56,862 bases of DNA from Bacteroidota bacterium (GCA_014190575.1 BJGQ01000018.1:1-56862), one strand, 5' to 3'; shown: positions 7,851 through 17,731, numbered from the stretch's first letter. Translations and numbers: made by a program. The notes: generated by a model from the letters alone, not told the origin.

Positions 7851-9194
7851 ATGAACAAATCAGATAAAGCATATTCTTATTCAGGGCTATTCATCTTTTT
7901 TGTGCTGTTTATTTTATCCTGCATTTTTTATAAAGAGCGAATGATATGCATGGATTTTTCGCTGGTGGATTCGCGAATCATTATTACAAAATACTTTTCA
8001 ATCATGCCGGTTCGGTTTGGAGGCACCCTTCCGCAAATCATTCCGCTGCTCGGCACCATTTTTCATTTACCATTAAAGTTGATTTTGCTTTTTCATTCGG
8101 CGGGAATGTTATTATTCTATTTTATATTTTTTGCTTTAATAATATTTCGTTTTAAAAATTTTGTGTTTGCATTTGCATTGTTGTTTTACCTCACCTTATT
8201 GGTGAGCGATGATTTTTACTGGATCATTTCAGAGTACCAGCAGGGAATGGCTTACCTGTGCTTGTACGGCGCATGGTTAATGGAAAAACAAAAAGCAGAT
8301 TCACTGATTAAACATTGGTGGATTCATTTTCTGATTATTCTCTGGATTCAGTTTTTCTACCTGCTCATTGTTTTTCCGATGGTGTTTATGTTTTGTTTTT
8401 TGTTTTTAATCAATGAAAAAAGAAACCTGAAATCATTTTCAATTTTTCTTGCAATTACAATTGCATCCTTTGTTATCAGGTACTTTGTTGGAAAATTAGA
8501 TTGGTATGAGCTGGAAAAAATTCATTCGCTGTCGAACATCATTCACAATTTATCGCACTTATCGAGTTCAAATTCACTCAAACAATTTCTTAATGATTTG
8601 AAATTTGATTACTTATGGTGGTTGGTCATTTTCATTTTCACTGCTATTATTCTTCTTCGAAAAAAACAATGGATGATGAGTTTAGTTATGAGTTCTGCTT
8701 CGCTCATTTATTTATTAGTTGTTCTTGCTTTCAATCCGGTTGCCGATCGGTTTTATATTCAGAATATGTTTTTGCCATTGGCCTTTATTGTTGCGTTGCC
8801 ATTTCTGTTTTACTTCATCAATCAAGTGAAACCGAAATACGGAGTGATGATTCTTGTGGTGATTTTTTCCGTCCGCATCGGATTTATTTATGCCGCGCAT
8901 CAAAAATTTACAAACAGGTTAAACTGGTACTCTTCAAAAATTCACCAACTCAGAAATGGTCACGATAAATTCTTTTTCATTCCTGCATCAACCGTTCCAA
9001 TGGATACTTTACTGATGATCTGGGCAACTCCTTACGAAACACTTTTGCTTTCATCATTAAACAGTCCGGATTCTACATTGGTAATTAAAATTGAAGCCGA
9101 TAATGCTGAAGTGAAAAATGATACTGCCGGAATATTTCCATTGTGGAAACCTGAAGATTTTCCGGATGAGTATTTTAATCTGAACAGAAAATAA
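7851..9194 (+). CDS. Polytopic inner-membrane protein of unknown function
   Basis: The protein has 447 residues. About nine or ten hydrophobic helices fill residues 15-360. A soluble C-terminal part of roughly 90 residues follows (AAHQKFTNRLNWYSSKIHQ to the end). The shape, including an acidic first loop (MDFSLVDSR) and a WIISEYQQG segment, recalls GT-C-type membrane proteins that use polyprenyl-phosphate sugars. I see no motif that proves catalysis. It is 85 bp after the ComF gene, separated by a palindrome, and 70 bp before a lipoprotein gene, so operon membership is uncertain. Confidence 0.7.
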   Translation: MNKSDKAYSYSGLFIFFVLFILSCIFYKERMICMDFSLVDSRIIITKYFSIMPVRFGGTLPQIIPLLGTIFHLPLKLILLFHSAGMLLFYFIFFALIIFRFKNFVFAFALLFYLTLLVSDDFYWIISEYQQGMAYLCLYGAWLMEKQKADSLIKHWWIHFLIILWIQFFYLLIVFPMVFMFCFLFLINEKRNLKSFSIFLAITIASFVIRYFVGKLDWYELEKIHSLSNIIHNLSHLSSSNSLKQFLNDLKFDYLWWLVIFIFTAIILLRKKQWMMSLVMSSASLIYLLVVLAFNPVADRFYIQNMFLPLAFIVALPFLFYFINQVKPKYGVMILVVIFSVRIGFIYAAHQKFTNRLNWYSSKIHQLRNGHDKFFFIPASTVPMDTLLMIWATPYETLLLSSLNSPDSTLVIKIEADNAEVKNDTAGIFPLWKPEDFPDEYFNLNRK

Positions 9195-9264
9195 AATCAG
9201 CCCTTTATAAATTACATTTTCTGTTTGCACAATTTCCATTCAATTTTGCCGTTCTTCGCTGCTG

Positions 9265-10641
9265 ATGAAAATTAAAAACCTCACTTTATTTATTGCAATT
9301 CTGTTCTCGATGGCCTCGTGCCGAAAGGATGTTTTTCTCACTGACTCTTCTGTTAAATTAAGTTTCAGTGAAGACACACTGACTTTCGATACCGTATTTA
9401 CCGCTATTGGTTCTGCTACCCGATATTTTAAAATTTACAATCGCGAAAACAAAAAAATAAAAATCAGTGATATCAAATTAGCAGGAGGAGTTGATTCACA
9501 TTTCAGAATTAATGTAGATGGTATTCCGGGTATAGAAGCAAAAGATGTGGAAATAGCAGCAAACGACAGTCTTTACATTTTTGCCGCTGTAACCGTTGAC
9601 CCGAACAACGATGCCAATCCATTTGTGATTGAAGATTCAATTTTGTTTAACACCAATGGAAACAATCAAAAAGTTATACTGAATGCGTGGGGACAGAACG
9701 CGCATTTTTATTACGACTCGATAATAACTGCTGATCAACATTGGATAAATGATTTGCCGTATGTAATTATTAATTCCATGCTTATTGATACAAATGTGAC
9801 TGTAACTATCGACCCCGGATGTCAGATTTATAATCATCCTCGTTCTTACATTTTAGTTGCAGGTACTTTAATCGTAAATGGAACAAAAGATGATACTGTG
9901 TTTTTCCGAGGTGACAGATTAGAAAATTATTTTCAGGATTTACCCGGGCAATGGGGTGGCATTATTTTCGGAGTTGAAAGTTATAATAGCATAATTAAGT
10001 ATTCTACAATTCAGGATGCTGATATAGGTATTTGGGCTGATGATAAAGATTTAACTGCAAATACAAAAGTCACATTGGAACAAGTCATAATTAAAAACAT
10101 GACCTATGTTGGGTTATGGGGGTTTCTGGCAACAGTGAAAGCACAAAATCTTTTGGTTTATAATGTAGGTCAGAATAATTGTTTACAGATTACTGACGGT
10201 GGAAATTACCAATTCGATAATTGCACTTTTGCCAATTACAGTAGTACGGTAATCAATCATCAGGAACCTGCGGTTTACTTGAGTAATTATTATGCAGAAG
10301 ACAATGTCATTAAAGATATGAAGGCATGCAACGCAATTTTTAACAACTGCATAATATGGGGAGGATTAGAACAAGAGCTTTCATTGGACTTTATAGGAAC
10401 AGCAGTGGCTAATGCAACATTCAATTCCTGTTGTGTTAAAACTGATTCTGTAATTATTGAAAACAATCCGGTTAATCAAGATCCATTGTTCATTAATTAT
10501 TCCGAAAACAATTATCAGCTATCAAGTGGTTCGCCTTGTATTAATACCGGAATGACTCCTGTTACCTTAACTGTTGATATTACCGGATACGATAGAAATC
10601 TGTCTCTTCCATTCGATATAGGTGCCTATGAAAAACATTAG
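9265..10641 (+). CDS. Lipoprotein with a right-handed beta-helix
   Basis: The protein has 458 residues. The signal ends in a lipobox-like MASC followed by Arg-Lys (Cys about residue 19). The N-terminal part (about 25-145) looks like an Ig/ASPM-type beta domain: LTFDTVFTAIGSATRYFKIYN and similar. From about 165 it changes to beta-helix repeats rich in Asn/Gly/Asp with DNCTFANYSS, NAIFNNCIIWGG and NATFNSCCV rungs. It closes with SSGSPCINTG and FDIGAYE, a typical end for parallel beta-helix surface proteins. It probably sits on the outer membrane and binds or processes a polysaccharide. I see no clear catalytic residues. Confidence 0.72.
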   Translation: MKIKNLTLFIAILFSMASCRKDVFLTDSSVKLSFSEDTLTFDTVFTAIGSATRYFKIYNRENKKIKISDIKLAGGVDSHFRINVDGIPGIEAKDVEIAANDSLYIFAAVTVDPNNDANPFVIEDSILFNTNGNNQKVILNAWGQNAHFYYDSIITADQHWINDLPYVIINSMLIDTNVTVTIDPGCQIYNHPRSYILVAGTLIVNGTKDDTVFFRGDRLENYFQDLPGQWGGIIFGVESYNSIIKYSTIQDADIGIWADDKDLTANTKVTLEQVIIKNMTYVGLWGFLATVKAQNLLVYNVGQNNCLQITDGGNYQFDNCTFANYSSTVINHQEPAVYLSNYYAEDNVIKDMKACNAIFNNCIIWGGLEQELSLDFIGTAVANATFNSCCVKTDSVIIENNPVNQDPLFINYSENNYQLSSGSPCINTGMTPVTLTVDITGYDRNLSLPFDIGAYEKH

Positions 10642-10759
10642 GACACAAAAACATTTTCCTGTTTAATGGCTGATTCAATTTTTTCTTCTCCCGAAATTAT
10701 TTTCCCTTCCGAGAACAAAGCATACAACAGTTTCGTAACGCATACTCTCTGACTAATCA

Positions 10760-12970
10760 GTGCAAATACTTCGAAACATATACTGGTCGTTTCCTGTTCA
10801 GCTTTTTTTGCTGCACCTGCGTCGGAATTTATTCCTGCTCATCTCATTTATTATTCTCACGCTTTTCGTTACAAAAAATCTGGCGGCGCTTTACGGGTTC
10901 GCATATCTTTTTTTAGATCCTGAATACTTAGGCAAAGTAAATTTCTGGAGTTTCTTTTTAGTGGGTCTCGGCTTAGGCGCGTTTGTGTTGATTTGGAACA
11001 TTACCAGTTACATTCTCAACTCACATCGGTTTCCGTTTCTCGCAACTTTTGAACGGCCATTCACCCGGTACTGCGTTAACAACTCACTCATACCATTATT
11101 TTTTTCTATCATTTATATTATTGAGTTGGTTCATTTTCAAATTGTATTTGAACTAAACAGTTGGTATCACATCGTTTTAAACCTGCTTGGATTTTTTACC
11201 GGAGGAATTCTAATGCTTGCCATTTCATTTTCAAAATCGCTGAATACTCATTATCGCAGCGAAGCGCATCTTCAAAAAATAAAACACAACCCAATGAAGC
11301 GGTGGACCTTTAATCAACCTGCTGATCATCGAAAGTTGCGTGTTGATTATTTATTTATTTATCCGTGGAGAATACGCAGAGTTAGAGAAGTGGATCATTA
11401 TGATGAAGATAAATTGCTGACTGTTTTTAAACAACACCACCGCAATGCATTGGTGCTTGAGTTAATTGCGTTGGAAGTAATTATTCTGCTTGGCTTTCTG
11501 ATGGATTATCCATTGTTCAGAGTGCCAACCGCTGCAAGTATTTTTTTATTAATGAGTATTCTGGTTGCGCCCATTGGTGCATTTGCATACTACCTGAAAA
11601 CATGGGGCACCCCTGTTTTTATAGTTTTGATTTTGTTGTTCAATATGATGTTGCATTTTGATTTTATGAATCATAAAAACAAAGCATTCGGATTGAATTA
11701 TACCACCGAACATCGCATGGCTTACAACCTCTCAACCATTGAAAGTAAAAGCGACGAAGCAACTTTTAATCGTGATAAAGAACATGAAATAATTTCACTC
11801 AACAACTGGAAACACAAGATTTTAAAAACAGACTCATCAAAACCAACATTGGTTTTAATAAATTGCAGTGGAGGTGGTTTGCGTGCAACCGTCTGGACTT
11901 TTTATGTGATGCAGGTATTGGATAGTTTAACTCACGATAAGTTTCTTAATCATTCAAAATTAATAAGCGGCGCGTCAGGTGGAACAGTTGGTGCTGCTTA
12001 TTACCGCGAACTTTTTTTAGAAAAACAAAACGGTAAAAAAATTGATCTCAGCAAAAACGAGTACCTCGATAATGTTTCGAGAGACATGCTAAATGCAGTT
12101 TCATTTTCATTTGTTGTGAATGATTTATTAATTCCGTGGCAGCGGTTTCGGGTGGGTGAAAATCAATACCGAAAAGATCGTGGATACATGTGGGAAGAAC
12201 AGTTGAATGAAAACACAAATGGAGTTTTAGATAAATCAATAACTGATTATGCTGATGCCGAAAAGTTAGGGTTAATTCCAATGATGGTTTTTACGCCAAC
12301 CATAATTGATGATGGACGAAAACTGAATGTTGCAGCACAACCCGTAGCGTACTTAGACCGGCCTTCAAATTTTGCTGATGAAAAAAAAGAGTTGAAGACC
12401 GATGCAATTGATTTACAAAATTTCTTTTCAAAGCAAGATGCAGATCAATTACAATTTACAACGGCTATCAGAATGAATGCAACTTTCCCCTACATTATGC
12501 CGAATGTGTTTATGCCCACTACTCCTGAAATTCAAACCATGGATGCAGGGCTGCGCGATAATTTCGGGTTGGAAACAAGTATGAGATACTTAGATGTTTT
12601 TAAAGAATGGATAAATGAAAATGTGGGTGCGGTGGTGATAGTGCAAATGCGCGACATGAAAAAAAACATTGCTCCTAAAGTGAGTGTGCATCAATCGCTC
12701 ATGAGTAAAATTATTGACCCCATCAGCAGCATTTATATTAATTGGAGTGATTATCAGGATTTTCATTTTGATGAACAAATAAATAATACCTCATCGTGGT
12801 TGAAACCTGATTTGGATATTATCACTTTTGAATACACACCTTCAGAATCAAACAGCGCTGCAAGCATGACCTGGCATTTAACTACGAAAGAAAAATTAGA
12901 TGTAGTGAATGCCATCAAAAATCTTCACAACCAAACCGAGTTGAAAAAAATTCTATCATTGCTGCAATGA
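10760..12970 (+). CDS. Membrane-anchored patatin-like phospholipase/acyl hydrolase
   Basis: The protein has 736 residues. The N-terminal half holds about seven hydrophobic segments (roughly 20-155 and 225-300). The C-terminal half is a patatin domain: oxyanion loop CSGGGLRA from residue 369, nucleophile Ser406 in SGASGG, and catalytic Asp595 in MDAGLRDNFG (DAG replacing the usual DGG). These residues predict a Ser-Asp lipid acyl hydrolase held at the inner membrane. The start is GTG at 10760: an in-frame stop lies six bases upstream at 10754-10756, so no earlier start exists. Its stop overlaps the next start (ATGA), implying translational coupling to a lipoprotein gene. Lipid substrate unknown. 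Confidence 0.85.
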   Translation: MQILRNIYWSFPVQLFLLHLRRNLFLLISFIILTLFVTKNLAALYGFAYLFLDPEYLGKVNFWSFFLVGLGLGAFVLIWNITSYILNSHRFPFLATFERPFTRYCVNNSLIPLFFSIIYIIELVHFQIVFELNSWYHIVLNLLGFFTGGILMLAISFSKSLNTHYRSEAHLQKIKHNPMKRWTFNQPADHRKLRVDYLFIYPWRIRRVREVDHYDEDKLLTVFKQHHRNALVLELIALEVIILLGFLMDYPLFRVPTAASIFLLMSILVAPIGAFAYYLKTWGTPVFIVLILLFNMMLHFDFMNHKNKAFGLNYTTEHRMAYNLSTIESKSDEATFNRDKEHEIISLNNWKHKILKTDSSKPTLVLINCSGGGLRATVWTFYVMQVLDSLTHDKFLNHSKLISGASGGTVGAAYYRELFLEKQNGKKIDLSKNEYLDNVSRDMLNAVSFSFVVNDLLIPWQRFRVGENQYRKDRGYMWEEQLNENTNGVLDKSITDYADAEKLGLIPMMVFTPTIIDDGRKLNVAAQPVAYLDRPSNFADEKKELKTDAIDLQNFFSKQDADQLQFTTAIRMNATFPYIMPNVFMPTTPEIQTMDAGLRDNFGLETSMRYLDVFKEWINENVGAVVIVQMRDMKKNIAPKVSVHQSLMSKIIDPISSIYINWSDYQDFHFDEQINNTSSWLKPDLDIITFEYTPSESNSAASMTWHLTTKEKLDVVNAIKNLHNQTELKKILSLLQ

Positions 12971-13440
12971 AAAAAATTTCGTGTCTATTTATTCTATCGC
13001 TGCTCATTAATTTTTCGTGTAAAAAATATCCTGATGGCCCCACCTTTAGTTTGCGTTCACCTAGTCAACGAATAATTGGTGCCTGGAAATTGAAGGTGTA
13101 CATGATAAATGGAACCGATTCTATAAATATTTTTTCAAACTACAATATCATTCCCGGTATGGATTTTAAAGACCCGGGAATAAATGATACCTCCAGTTAT
13201 TTAATCCGTGGAGGCATGGATACCAATATATATGTTACAAATATTGGTTTGTATGAATTGAAAAATAAAAAAACCGAATTGGTTTTAACTTCAACCAAGA
13301 TAGTAAACTCAATGAATCTTGATGGCCCATTAATGAGTTCAGCAATTATCATTTATAAAATTTTACGACTGAAACAAAATGAATTGTGGTTGCAAACTGA
13401 TTTTAGCGGAAGCAGTTATGAATTGCATTATGAACGATGA
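12967..13440 (+). CDS. Small lipoprotein, possibly lipocalin-like
   Basis: The protein has 157 residues. A Sec signal ends in NFSC followed by Lys-Lys (Cys about residue 17), a lipoprotein pattern frequent in this phylum. The mature part starts with RIIGAWKLKVYMING, which resembles the first strand of small lipocalin-like/DUF4923-type domains, followed by alternating beta strands. It overlaps the upstream patatin gene by four bases and the downstream glycosyltransferase gene by four bases. This makes a tightly coupled trio and suggests it serves the same envelope lipid or glycan pathway. I cannot assign a ligand. Confidence 0.72.
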   Translation: MKKISCLFILSLLINFSCKKYPDGPTFSLRSPSQRIIGAWKLKVYMINGTDSINIFSNYNIIPGMDFKDPGINDTSSYLIRGGMDTNIYVTNIGLYELKNKKTELVLTSTKIVNSMNLDGPLMSSAIIIYKILRLKQNELWLQTDFSGSSYELHYER

Positions 13441-14588
13441 AAAAAATTCTTTGGTTAGTAAGTTGGTATCCTAATCGTTTTGATTTGTTCAATGCTGATT
13501 TTATTCAGCATCAGGCGGAAGCAGTTTCAAAATTTGTTGATGTGCATGTATTGTATGTACATGCAGATGAAACAGGAGCGATTAAAAAAACAGAAGCAAC
13601 TGTTTTTCAAAAAGAAAATCTGACCGAACAGATTATTTATTATCCAAGTGAATCAAAAAATATTTTAGGGAAAATAAAATCCATCAATCGATATTATAAA
13701 ATATCGAAGCTGGCCATACAACAATACATCAAAAAAAACGGACTTCCTGATTATGTACATGTGCATGTGCCTATTCGTGCAGGGGCTGTTGCATTGTGGA
13801 TGAAGAAAAAATATGGAATCAGCTATGCGCTCACTGAACATTATGGAATTTACAATAGGACAGTAATTGATCCGTGGGAAGAAAGAAGTTTTGTGTATCG
13901 AAATTCAGTTAAAAGAATTATAAAAAATGCTGAGCCGTTTATTTGTGTGAGCAATCAATTGGGAGAAGATGTAAATCGATTGGCAATTAAAAAAGAATTT
14001 GTTTCCATTCCGAATGTGGTAGATGTAAATCATTTTCATTTTATTCAGAAAAAAAATGAGAATAAAAAATTCCGATTCATTCATGTATCGAATATGATTC
14101 CTTTAAAAAATGTGGAGGGAATTATTGATGCAGCAAAAACTCTTTCTAAAACGAGAAATGATTTTGTAGTGAAAATTATTGGCAGAACTTCATCAACCAT
14201 TATTAATTATGCTGAACAATCAGGTTTATTAAATCAAACTGTTTTTTTCAGTGGCGAAATTCCTTACACACAAGTTGCTAACGAAATGAACGAAGCCAAT
14301 GCATTTATTTTATTCAGCCGAAGTGAAAGCTCATCATGTGTGGTGCAGGAAAGTTTGTGTTGCGGTTTACCAATAATTTCTACACAAGTTGGAATTGCAT
14401 TGAAAACCGTCAATGAAACAAATGGATTGTTTGCAGAGATTGATAATGCAAATTCGCTTGCTGAAAAAATGAATGAGATTATAAATAACTATTCAAAATA
14501 TAATCGTGAACAAATTTCAAAAGAGAGTTGTCAGAAATTCAACTATGAAACAATCGGCAGAAAAATAGTTAACAGTTATAATTTCTGA
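13437..14588 (+). CDS. GT4-family glycosyltransferase
   Basis: A glycosyltransferase of 383 residues with the GT-B fold order. The N-terminal acceptor domain starts ILWLVSWYPNRFDLFNADFIQHQ and carries HVHVPIRAGAVA and LTEHYG. The C-terminal nucleotide-sugar domain has FIHVSNMIPLKNVEGIIDA, FFSGEIPYTQVANEM and the E-x7-E type SSSCVVQESLCCGLPIIST. The family makes lipid-linked or surface glycans with retention of configuration. It is the third gene of the coupled trio with patatin and the small lipoprotein. It converges with a methyltransferase gene and overlaps its 3' end by 13 bp. Sugar donor and acceptor are not evident. Confidence 0.9.
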   Translation: MKKILWLVSWYPNRFDLFNADFIQHQAEAVSKFVDVHVLYVHADETGAIKKTEATVFQKENLTEQIIYYPSESKNILGKIKSINRYYKISKLAIQQYIKKNGLPDYVHVHVPIRAGAVALWMKKKYGISYALTEHYGIYNRTVIDPWEERSFVYRNSVKRIIKNAEPFICVSNQLGEDVNRLAIKKEFVSIPNVVDVNHFHFIQKKNENKKFRFIHVSNMIPLKNVEGIIDAAKTLSKTRNDFVVKIIGRTSSTIINYAEQSGLLNQTVFFSGEIPYTQVANEMNEANAFILFSRSESSSCVVQESLCCGLPIISTQVGIALKTVNETNGLFAEIDNANSLAEKMNEIINNYSKYNREQISKESCQKFNYETIGRKIVNSYNF

Positions 14589-15637
14589 TTTTTCACTCCG
14601 ATAATATTGAAGCCCCACATATTATTGTGTGTGACTTTTATTCCTAAAAAATTTCGTTTGTGATACCACGCCGCAGCTTCTGATGGTTCGTGTTCCCATC
14701 GATATTGTGGCGAGAACCAATCGAGAATATCAATCATCATTTCGTGGGTGTTTTGATTGTTGCCCTTCAATCGCTTCACCACAAAACTGATTGGCAAAAG
14801 AGTAACTGCATATAAATAATATTGAAACCTAACCGGAAGTTTTGAAGAATAATTGCGAATAAAATTGAACAGGTTGTGAATGAAATTTTTTCGTGGCTGG
14901 TACAACCACACACTCAATTTCCCTCCGGGCTGTACGCACGGTGACAAACACGAAAATGAAAGTTCAGTATTATGCGTCGCAATCAAAACACCACTGCTGT
15001 GCACAATGTCAAACTTTTCAAAATCAACAGGAGGAAACTGCACATCACCCTGAATAAATTGTGCAAGCAGGTTTTCATTTCGATCAAATGCACGAACAAT
15101 GCTCAAACTGAAATCCATTGCAATGCTTGGTGTTCCATTGTCAGCCAGAATAATATTCAGGTGACCGTTGCCGCATCCTGCATCAAAAACAAATTTCCCT
15201 TTCAATGAATTTTCTGTTTCATCTGTTTCCATACAAAACCGATTCAACATTCCTTGCGCATCAAGATCCCAGGTTTTATCAGTTTCATAATTATACAATC
15301 CCCACTCCTGCGCAAAGCTCGCCTTGGTGTGTGCGTTTTTCGTTCTTATATATTTCAGAAAGCGGTGATTGTTTTCTTCCAGGAAATTTTTCCGTTGCGC
15401 ATAATCAGTAACATGCTTCTGTAAGAAATCTTTGTAATCATCAAATGCTTCAACAATCAATCGTGGTATTCCATTGATGATCGGATAAAACCAATTATCA
15501 TCTCCATATAAAATTCCTTCCCATACAATTTCTATTTCTTCATTCAGAAATTTCTTTTTCCGTTTTGAAATAACTTGTAATTGCAGTTTGCTTCGTGTAA
15601 CCGGACAGCGAATTATATCAAGAAGGCTTTCGAACAT
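14576..15637 (-). CDS. Class I SAM-dependent methyltransferase with an N-terminal Trm112-like segment
   Basis: The protein has 353 residues. Residues 1-60 resemble a Trm112/UPF0434 zinc-ribbon-like segment (LLDIIRCPVTRSKLQLQV, then IINGIPRLI), but most metal-binding cysteines are missing. The Rossmann methyltransferase core follows with motif I VFDAGCGNGHLN (about 148-159), an acidic DFS in motif II, and HSSGVLIATHNT near motif IV. Proteins of this shape are common in glycan and natural-product loci, where they methylate sugars or lipids. It is the last gene of a run hflX, FkbM methyltransferase, this gene (gaps 42 and 27 bp). Confidence 0.85.
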   Translation of the reverse strand: MFESLLDIIRCPVTRSKLQLQVISKRKKKFLNEEIEIVWEGILYGDDNWFYPIINGIPRLIVEAFDDYKDFLQKHVTDYAQRKNFLEENNHRFLKYIRTKNAHTKASFAQEWGLYNYETDKTWDLDAQGMLNRFCMETDETENSLKGKFVFDAGCGNGHLNIILADNGTPSIAMDFSLSIVRAFDRNENLLAQFIQGDVQFPPVDFEKFDIVHSSGVLIATHNTELSFSCLSPCVQPGGKLSVWLYQPRKNFIHNLFNFIRNYSSKLPVRFQYYLYAVTLLPISFVVKRLKGNNQNTHEMMIDILDWFSPQYRWEHEPSEAAAWYHKRNFLGIKVTHNNMWGFNIIGVKNQKL

Positions 15638-15664
15638 TTGGTTGAATATTTTCTGTAAAATTTT

Positions 15665-16501
15665 TTAAGATTCAGGAACGGCCACAATATCATAATGTCC
15701 TTTCAAAAATTTCGATTCATTTAAAACGGGGTCAGCTATTTTATACTGATGCTGTTTCAACCAATTCAATAAATCATTAACCGAATCACCTTGCCGTTGC
15801 AACAATTCATTATTCATTTCCATAAATAATACTGGTTTGAATTGCGAAATTGTTTTCACTGCGCCTTTTAAAACCTTCAATTCAAAACCTTCGACATCCA
15901 TTTTTATTAAACCGCATTGCTGAATTTTATTTTCAAGCACAACTGTATCCAGCGTTTTCATCTGCACTTCAACTCCTGATTTTCCAATGGAATTCATTCC
16001 CAAATTGTGTTCATCTCTTGTTTGCAAAAAGGCTGTTCCTTCTTTTTCGCCAAGCGCAAGATTTAACAAAGTGATTTTCTTTTCCAGGTTTTCGTTCAAT
16101 GAAATATTGTGGGAACACTTTCGAAAATTAATTGGCGATGGTTCGAAAGAAAATATTTTTCCATTTGCTCCAACTTGTTTAGCAAAATTCAAAGTCAGTT
16201 CGCCAATGTTTGCACCAATATCAAGCACAGTCATTTCTTCTTTCACCAATCCAAATAATTTTTCTTCCGGATTCAGATTGTTTTTGAAATATAAATTCCA
16301 TTCCACCCAATCACACAAATCCAATTGGTAATTAATTCCATTACGATTTACAGTTCTGAAAGAATCTTTCTTATAAAAAATATGTCGTGGCATACAAGCT
16401 ATTGCCAAGCGATTCAACACCGGAATATTTCTGAAAGTCAAAACAATTTTTTCTCCTGATGGATTAGCAAATAATTTTTTAAGGAAAGCAGGAGCAGCCA
16501 T
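15665..16501 (-). CDS. FkbM-family SAM-dependent methyltransferase
   Basis: The protein has 278 residues. The FkbM core begins with LDIGANIGELTLNFAKQVG (SAM-binding motif I, about residues 94-112), continues with the FEPSPINF acidic motif, and has the family KMDVEGFELKVLKG stretch near residue 200. FkbM enzymes O-methylate sugars or polyketides and are frequent in surface-polysaccharide loci. It is sandwiched between hflX and a second methyltransferase in one likely transcript. This suggests glycan methylation as the shared task, with hflX upstream by chance of operon structure. Confidence 0.9.
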   Translation of the reverse strand: MAAPAFLKKLFANPSGEKIVLTFRNIPVLNRLAIACMPRHIFYKKDSFRTVNRNGINYQLDLCDWVEWNLYFKNNLNPEEKLFGLVKEEMTVLDIGANIGELTLNFAKQVGANGKIFSFEPSPINFRKCSHNISLNENLEKKITLLNLALGEKEGTAFLQTRDEHNLGMNSIGKSGVEVQMKTLDTVVLENKIQQCGLIKMDVEGFELKVLKGAVKTISQFKPVLFMEMNNELLQRQGDSVNDLLNWLKQHQYKIADPVLNESKFLKGHYDIVAVPES

Positions 16502-16543
16502 ATTTAATTAGAAATAAAATCTGTGAATCTGTGGCTTAATCAA

Positions 16544-17731
16544 TCAGAAGAAATGCGTTTTGTATGGATATCGAATTTCGTATTGCTCTTTCACTTTACT
16601 GTGAATTAAAGCGCGCAACTCTTCTATGTTTTCTTTTTTAGTTGCTGAAATAAAAACAGCGCTGTTGTTTGATTTTATCTGCCAGCTCTTTTTTAATTCA
16701 TCCATCAGTTCCAACTTCACTTCCGGTGGAAGCATTTCATCAAAATAATTTTTCTCGTACAAATCCATTTTATTAAAAACATAAATGGTTGGCTTGCCTG
16801 ATGCGCCGATTTCTGTAATGGTTTTATTTACCACTTCTAATTGCTCTTCAAACTTGGTGTGTGATATGTCAATTACATGAATGAGAATATCTGATTCACG
16901 CACTTCATCCAATGTGCTTTTAAAACTTTCAATCAGGTGATGCGGCAGCTTGCGAATGAACCCAACTGTATCACTCATCAGAAATGGCATTCGCTCAAAA
17001 ACAACTTTGCGAGTGGTGGTATCAAGTGTCGCGAATAATTTATTCTCGGCAAACACATCCGACTTACTCAGCAAATTCATCAATGTACTCTTGCCAACAT
17101 TGGTGTAACCAACCAACGCCACACGAATTAATTCGCCTCGACCTTTTCGCTGAGTGAAACTTTGTTTGTCAATTTTTTCGAGTTGTTCTTTCAATAATGA
17201 AATCTGATACTTCACAATCCGGCGGTCAGTTTCAATTTCTTTTTCACCCGGGCCGCGCATTCCTATTCCCCCCTTTTGCCTTTCCAGGTGAGTCCACAAA
17301 CCTTTTAATCTTGGTAATAAATATTGCAACTGCGCCAACTCAACCTGCGCACGGGCTTGCGCTGTCATTGCACGACTTGCGAATATGTCGAGAATGAGAT
17401 TGCTGCGATCTAAAATTTTTATTTTTAATTCCTTCTCAATGTTTCTGATTTGCGAACCACTTAAATCATCATCAAAAATTACAAGGTCAATTTCTTTTTC
17501 GTCAACATACGATTTTATCTCCTGCAATTTTCCAGAGCCAATAAAAGTTGCATTGTCAGGTGATTTCAATCGCTGAGTAAATCGTTTGATAGTTATTGCT
17601 CCGGCTGTTTCGGCGAGAAATGCCAACTCATCCATAAACTCTTCCACTTGTTCCTCCTTTTGCCCCGGAAGAATCAGGCTCACTAAAATTGCACGCTCCT
17701 CTCGATGTATTGAATTTGGTATTAACGCCAT
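16544..17731 (-). CDS. hflX: Ribosome-associated GTPase HflX
   Basis: HflX binds the 50S subunit and splits stalled or hibernating 70S ribosomes under stress. The protein has 395 residues. The N-terminal HflX domain contains DLVIFDDDLSGSQIRNIEK and an RAQVELAQLQYLLPRL helix. The glycine-rich linker GGIGMRGPGE precedes the GTPase domain with G1 GYTNVGKST, a G3-like DTVGFIRKLPHHL, and G4 NKMD. A candidate TTTG/TATCTTTG promoter lies just upstream. Two methyltransferase genes follow closely on the same strand. Confidence 0.96.
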   Translation of the reverse strand: MALIPNSIHREERAILVSLILPGQKEEQVEEFMDELAFLAETAGAITIKRFTQRLKSPDNATFIGSGKLQEIKSYVDEKEIDLVIFDDDLSGSQIRNIEKELKIKILDRSNLILDIFASRAMTAQARAQVELAQLQYLLPRLKGLWTHLERQKGGIGMRGPGEKEIETDRRIVKYQISLLKEQLEKIDKQSFTQRKGRGELIRVALVGYTNVGKSTLMNLLSKSDVFAENKLFATLDTTTRKVVFERMPFLMSDTVGFIRKLPHHLIESFKSTLDEVRESDILIHVIDISHTKFEEQLEVVNKTITEIGASGKPTIYVFNKMDLYEKNYFDEMLPPEVKLELMDELKKSWQIKSNNSAVFISATKKENIEELRALIHSKVKEQYEIRYPYKTHFF

